NCBI GenBank assembly: GCA_028709985.1
Contig: JAQUTB010000064.1
Span: forward strand, 1-7,833
Reading direction: 5' to 3'
Length of the DNA: 7,833 nucleotides
Origin: Dethiosulfovibrio sp.
Lineage (GTDB): Bacteria; Synergistota; Synergistia; Synergistales; Dethiosulfovibrionaceae
A program made the translations under genes and the position numbers. The notes beneath the pieces were generated by a model. It saw only the letters and a program-made list of their open reading frames with translations, was not told the origin of the DNA and did no database searches. Shown here piece by piece: positions 6,340 through 7,833 of this stretch; within the stretch, counting starts at the first letter, position 1; the number at the start of each line of letters is the position of its first letter.

Positions 6340-7231
6340 GGTCCGAAGGGAGAGTGCTTCTAAAAGACATATTTTCCCCTGTGATAGGATGGGGAAAACT
6401 CAATCTCCATGCGTGCAAGAAGACCCTATCCCCCAGGATTTTTTCAACCTTTCCGTGCCTTGCCCTCTTAAAACCGTAGAGAGTATCCCCCACGAGAGGA
6501 GCTCCCAGATGTCTGAGATGGACCCTGATTTGGTGGGTCCTTCCGGTATGGAGCCGGCAGGAGATAAAAGAGTACGGAGGGATATCCCAAAGCGGCTCTA
6601 CGTCAGTCCAGGAATCTTTTCCATCTGGATCTACCGCCATCCTGTATCGGTTTTTGTAGTCCCTTCCGATAGGCACTCTAACGGAAATTTTATCGGATAT
6701 AACACGTCCGCAGGCCAGAGCTAAATATATCTTGTCAACTAAGCGTTCCTGAAAAGAAATTTGAAGAGAATGCAGAGATTCAACATCACGGGCTATCACC
6801 ATCAACCCAGACGTAGTGCTGTCCAGTCGGTGAACTATGCCGGGACGGACTACGTCGTTTATGGAACCTATGTCCGGAAAACGATGAAGGAGACCGTGAA
6901 CCAAGGTTCCCCTCCAATGACCTGGCGATGGATGGACGACCAACCCCGCCGGTTTGTCCAAAACTATTATGTGTTTATCCTCGTAAACCAACGAAAAATC
7001 GACTGGTTCTGGGATTATATCCAACGGTCTAGGTGGCGGTATCTGGACGATCAGCTGATCTCCAGTCTTGACCTTGTAGGATGATTTCGTCCTGTTCGAT
7101 GTCGTCAAGTTGACAAGGCCGTCTTTTATAAGCCTTTGGACAAAAGATCGGGACAGGCCCAGAGACCGGGAAATAACGATATCAACCCTATTACCATCGT
7201 CCTCTTCCCCTATTTTTATCGACTCCTTCAC
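6293..7231 (-). CDS. RluA/RluD-family 23S rRNA pseudouridine synthase
   Basis: These enzymes isomerise specific uridines in 23S rRNA; the RluD subgroup modifies the helix 69 loop near the decoding centre. From GTG 7231 the product has 312 residues. An N-terminal S4 RNA-binding domain (RVDIVISRSLGLSRSF onward, about residues 15-65) is followed by the catalytic domain. The catalytic Asp is at 137 in HRLDSTTSGL, against 139 in E. coli RluD. Other blocks are YEDKHIIVLDKPAGLVVHPSP and RTHQIRVHLRHLGAPLVGD. The start is uncertain: GTG 7231 fits family length but lacks a ribosome site and touches a hairpin; ATG 7315 (340 aa) has AGGGG 11 nt upstream and overlaps ileS by 19 bp; AAGGAG sits just after the hairpin without a standard in-frame start. 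The exact target (RluD versus other RluA types) is not proven. The gene follows ileS and its 3' end overlaps rqcH. Confidence 0.9.
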   Translation of the reverse strand: MKESIKIGEEDDGNRVDIVISRSLGLSRSFVQRLIKDGLVNLTTSNRTKSSYKVKTGDQLIVQIPPPRPLDIIPEPVDFSLVYEDKHIIVLDKPAGLVVHPSPGHWRGTLVHGLLHRFPDIGSINDVVRPGIVHRLDSTTSGLMVIARDVESLHSLQISFQERLVDKIYLALACGRVISDKISVRVPIGRDYKNRYRMAVDPDGKDSWTDVEPLWDIPPYSFISCRLHTGRTHQIRVHLRHLGAPLVGDTLYGFKRARHGKVEKILGDRVFLHAWRLSFPHPITGENMSFRSTLPSDLISSLKELLSRKGGL

Positions 7232-7275
7232 GAGACCGAGAGTCTGCCCTGGACAGGACAGACCCTCGGTCTCGT
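7230..7275 (-). other. 17-bp hairpin between ileS and the pseudouridine synthase gene
   Basis: Arms 7230-7246 and 7259-7275 pair over 17 bp with a single G-U and a 12-nt loop. The structure lies 21 nt past the ileS stop. No T-run follows on the minus strand, so it is not a classic terminator. It includes the first bases of the GTG start candidate and is followed at once by GAAGGAG, so it could control translation or mark an mRNA processing site. The structure is seen; the role is inferred. Confidence 0.75.
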
Positions 7276-7296
7276 AGCTATCGATGGAATCAGACT

Positions 7297-7833
7297 CTAG
7301 ATGACGGTCTGGCATCTGGGACAGAGCCCCTGATCGTCCACGTCCTCGGAGAACCTCCAGCATCTGGGGCATTTGCTGCCTGACGCAGGGGATACCTTGA
7401 TCATATATCCCGTCTCATCGTCCTCTTTAGCATCAGGGCAATCGTCAACCCAAGAAAAGGACGATACTATAGCGATCCTCTGCCATTCGTCGTTCGACAG
7501 GAGGGTAGAAACGCCATCTTCCTTTTTCACTATCGTAACAGCGGTCTCGAGGGATTGCCCTATTTCCCCGCTGGAACGACAGACCTCTATGGCGCGGCTT
7601 ATAGCGCCTTTTATCGATACTATACCGTTCCAATTTTCCTCTAGATCGGGATCTATCTCGCTATCGACGACGTTGGGCCAGTCGGCAAGGAAGACGCTTT
7701 CCGGCTGAGATGGATCGATTTTTTTAAGCTCCTGCCATATCTCCTCGGATGTAAAACTAAGAACCGGGGCGAGCATCTTGGTCAGTGAAACGAGTATGCG
7801 CCACATCACCGTCGTTACTTCTCTCCTCGAAGG
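7297..7833 (-). CDS. ileS: Isoleucyl-tRNA synthetase, C-terminal part (5' end outside window)
   Basis: IleRS charges tRNA-Ile. Only the last 178 residues are present; the frame stays open upstream to the window edge. The segment begins PSRREVTTVMWRIL, then LAPVLSFTSEEIWQEL, the conserved anticodon-binding helical region of Val/Ile/Leu synthetases. It ends with the IleRS C-terminal zinc site, CPRCW and, after about 13 residues, CPRC, both CxxC pairs intact. The gene ends with TAG at 7297-7299 and is followed on the same strand by the pseudouridine synthase gene, probably in one transcript. The editing and catalytic domains lie outside the window. Confidence 0.95.
   Translation of the reverse strand, partial: PSRREVTTVMWRILVSLTKMLAPVLSFTSEEIWQELKKIDPSQPESVFLADWPNVVDSEIDPDLEENWNGIVSIKGAISRAIEVCRSSGEIGQSLETAVTIVKKEDGVSTLLSNDEWQRIAIVSSFSWVDDCPDAKEDDETGYMIKVSPASGSKCPRCWRFSEDVDDQGLCPRCQTVI

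Noticed and set aside
6389..7084. Plus-strand open frames opposite the pseudouridine synthase gene
   Set aside because: They are shadows of a conserved gene with intact catalytic motifs and show no family signature.
6293..7231. The S4 domain protein as RqcP, the small S4 partner of RqcH
   Set aside because: RqcP is a short S4-only protein; this gene has a full pseudouridine synthase domain with the catalytic HRLD motif.

Overview
The window is a bacterial chromosomal segment of moderate GC content, densely packed with conserved protein-synthesis and protein-quality genes. Gene content (tig-clpP-clpX, a full-length RqcH, ileS followed by an RluA/RluD-type synthase, CCA-encoding tRNAs, AGGAGG-type ribosome sites) fits a Gram-positive-like or Synergistota-type bacterium. 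The phylum is an inference that I cannot confirm from sequence alone. No mobile element, phage gene, CRISPR array or origin is visible.

Layout, left to right. Bases 1-3203, minus strand: tig (trigger factor), clpP and clpX in transcription order, with clpX losing only its last residues at the window edge. A sigma70-type promoter lies just upstream of tig, and a cluster of inverted and direct CAGATA repeats sits between clpP and clpX. Bases 3316-3711, minus strand: a small stand-alone histidine-phosphotransfer (Hpt) protein with its own likely promoter. Bases 3839-4557, minus strand: eight tRNA genes transcribed as Ala(CGC)-Pro(UGG)-Gly(UCC)-Arg(UCU)-His(GUG)-Lys(CUU)-Lys(CUU)-Leu(UAG), all with encoded CCA, behind a near-consensus promoter. 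Bases 4690-6339, plus strand: rqcH (NFACT family), divergent from the tRNA operon. Bases 6293-7231, minus strand: an RluD-like pseudouridine synthase whose 3' end overlaps the rqcH 3' end by 47 bp. Bases 7297-7833, minus strand: the 3' end of ileS, separated from the synthase by a 17-bp hairpin. No stretch over 300 bases lacks a gene.

The genes are linked by theme. RqcH is known in Bacillus subtilis to add alanine tails to nascent chains stuck on split 60S-like (50S) subunits, using charged tRNA-Ala, and such tails are degraded by ClpXP. Here rqcH is head-to-head with a tRNA operon whose first gene is tRNA-Ala, and clpP, clpX and the nascent-chain chaperone tig follow downstream of the tRNAs. 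This makes the window a candidate ribosome-associated quality-control neighbourhood. The components are known; whether their clustering is meaningful is the main open question. Otherwise the region looks like ordinary housekeeping DNA, and I see no wholly new system.
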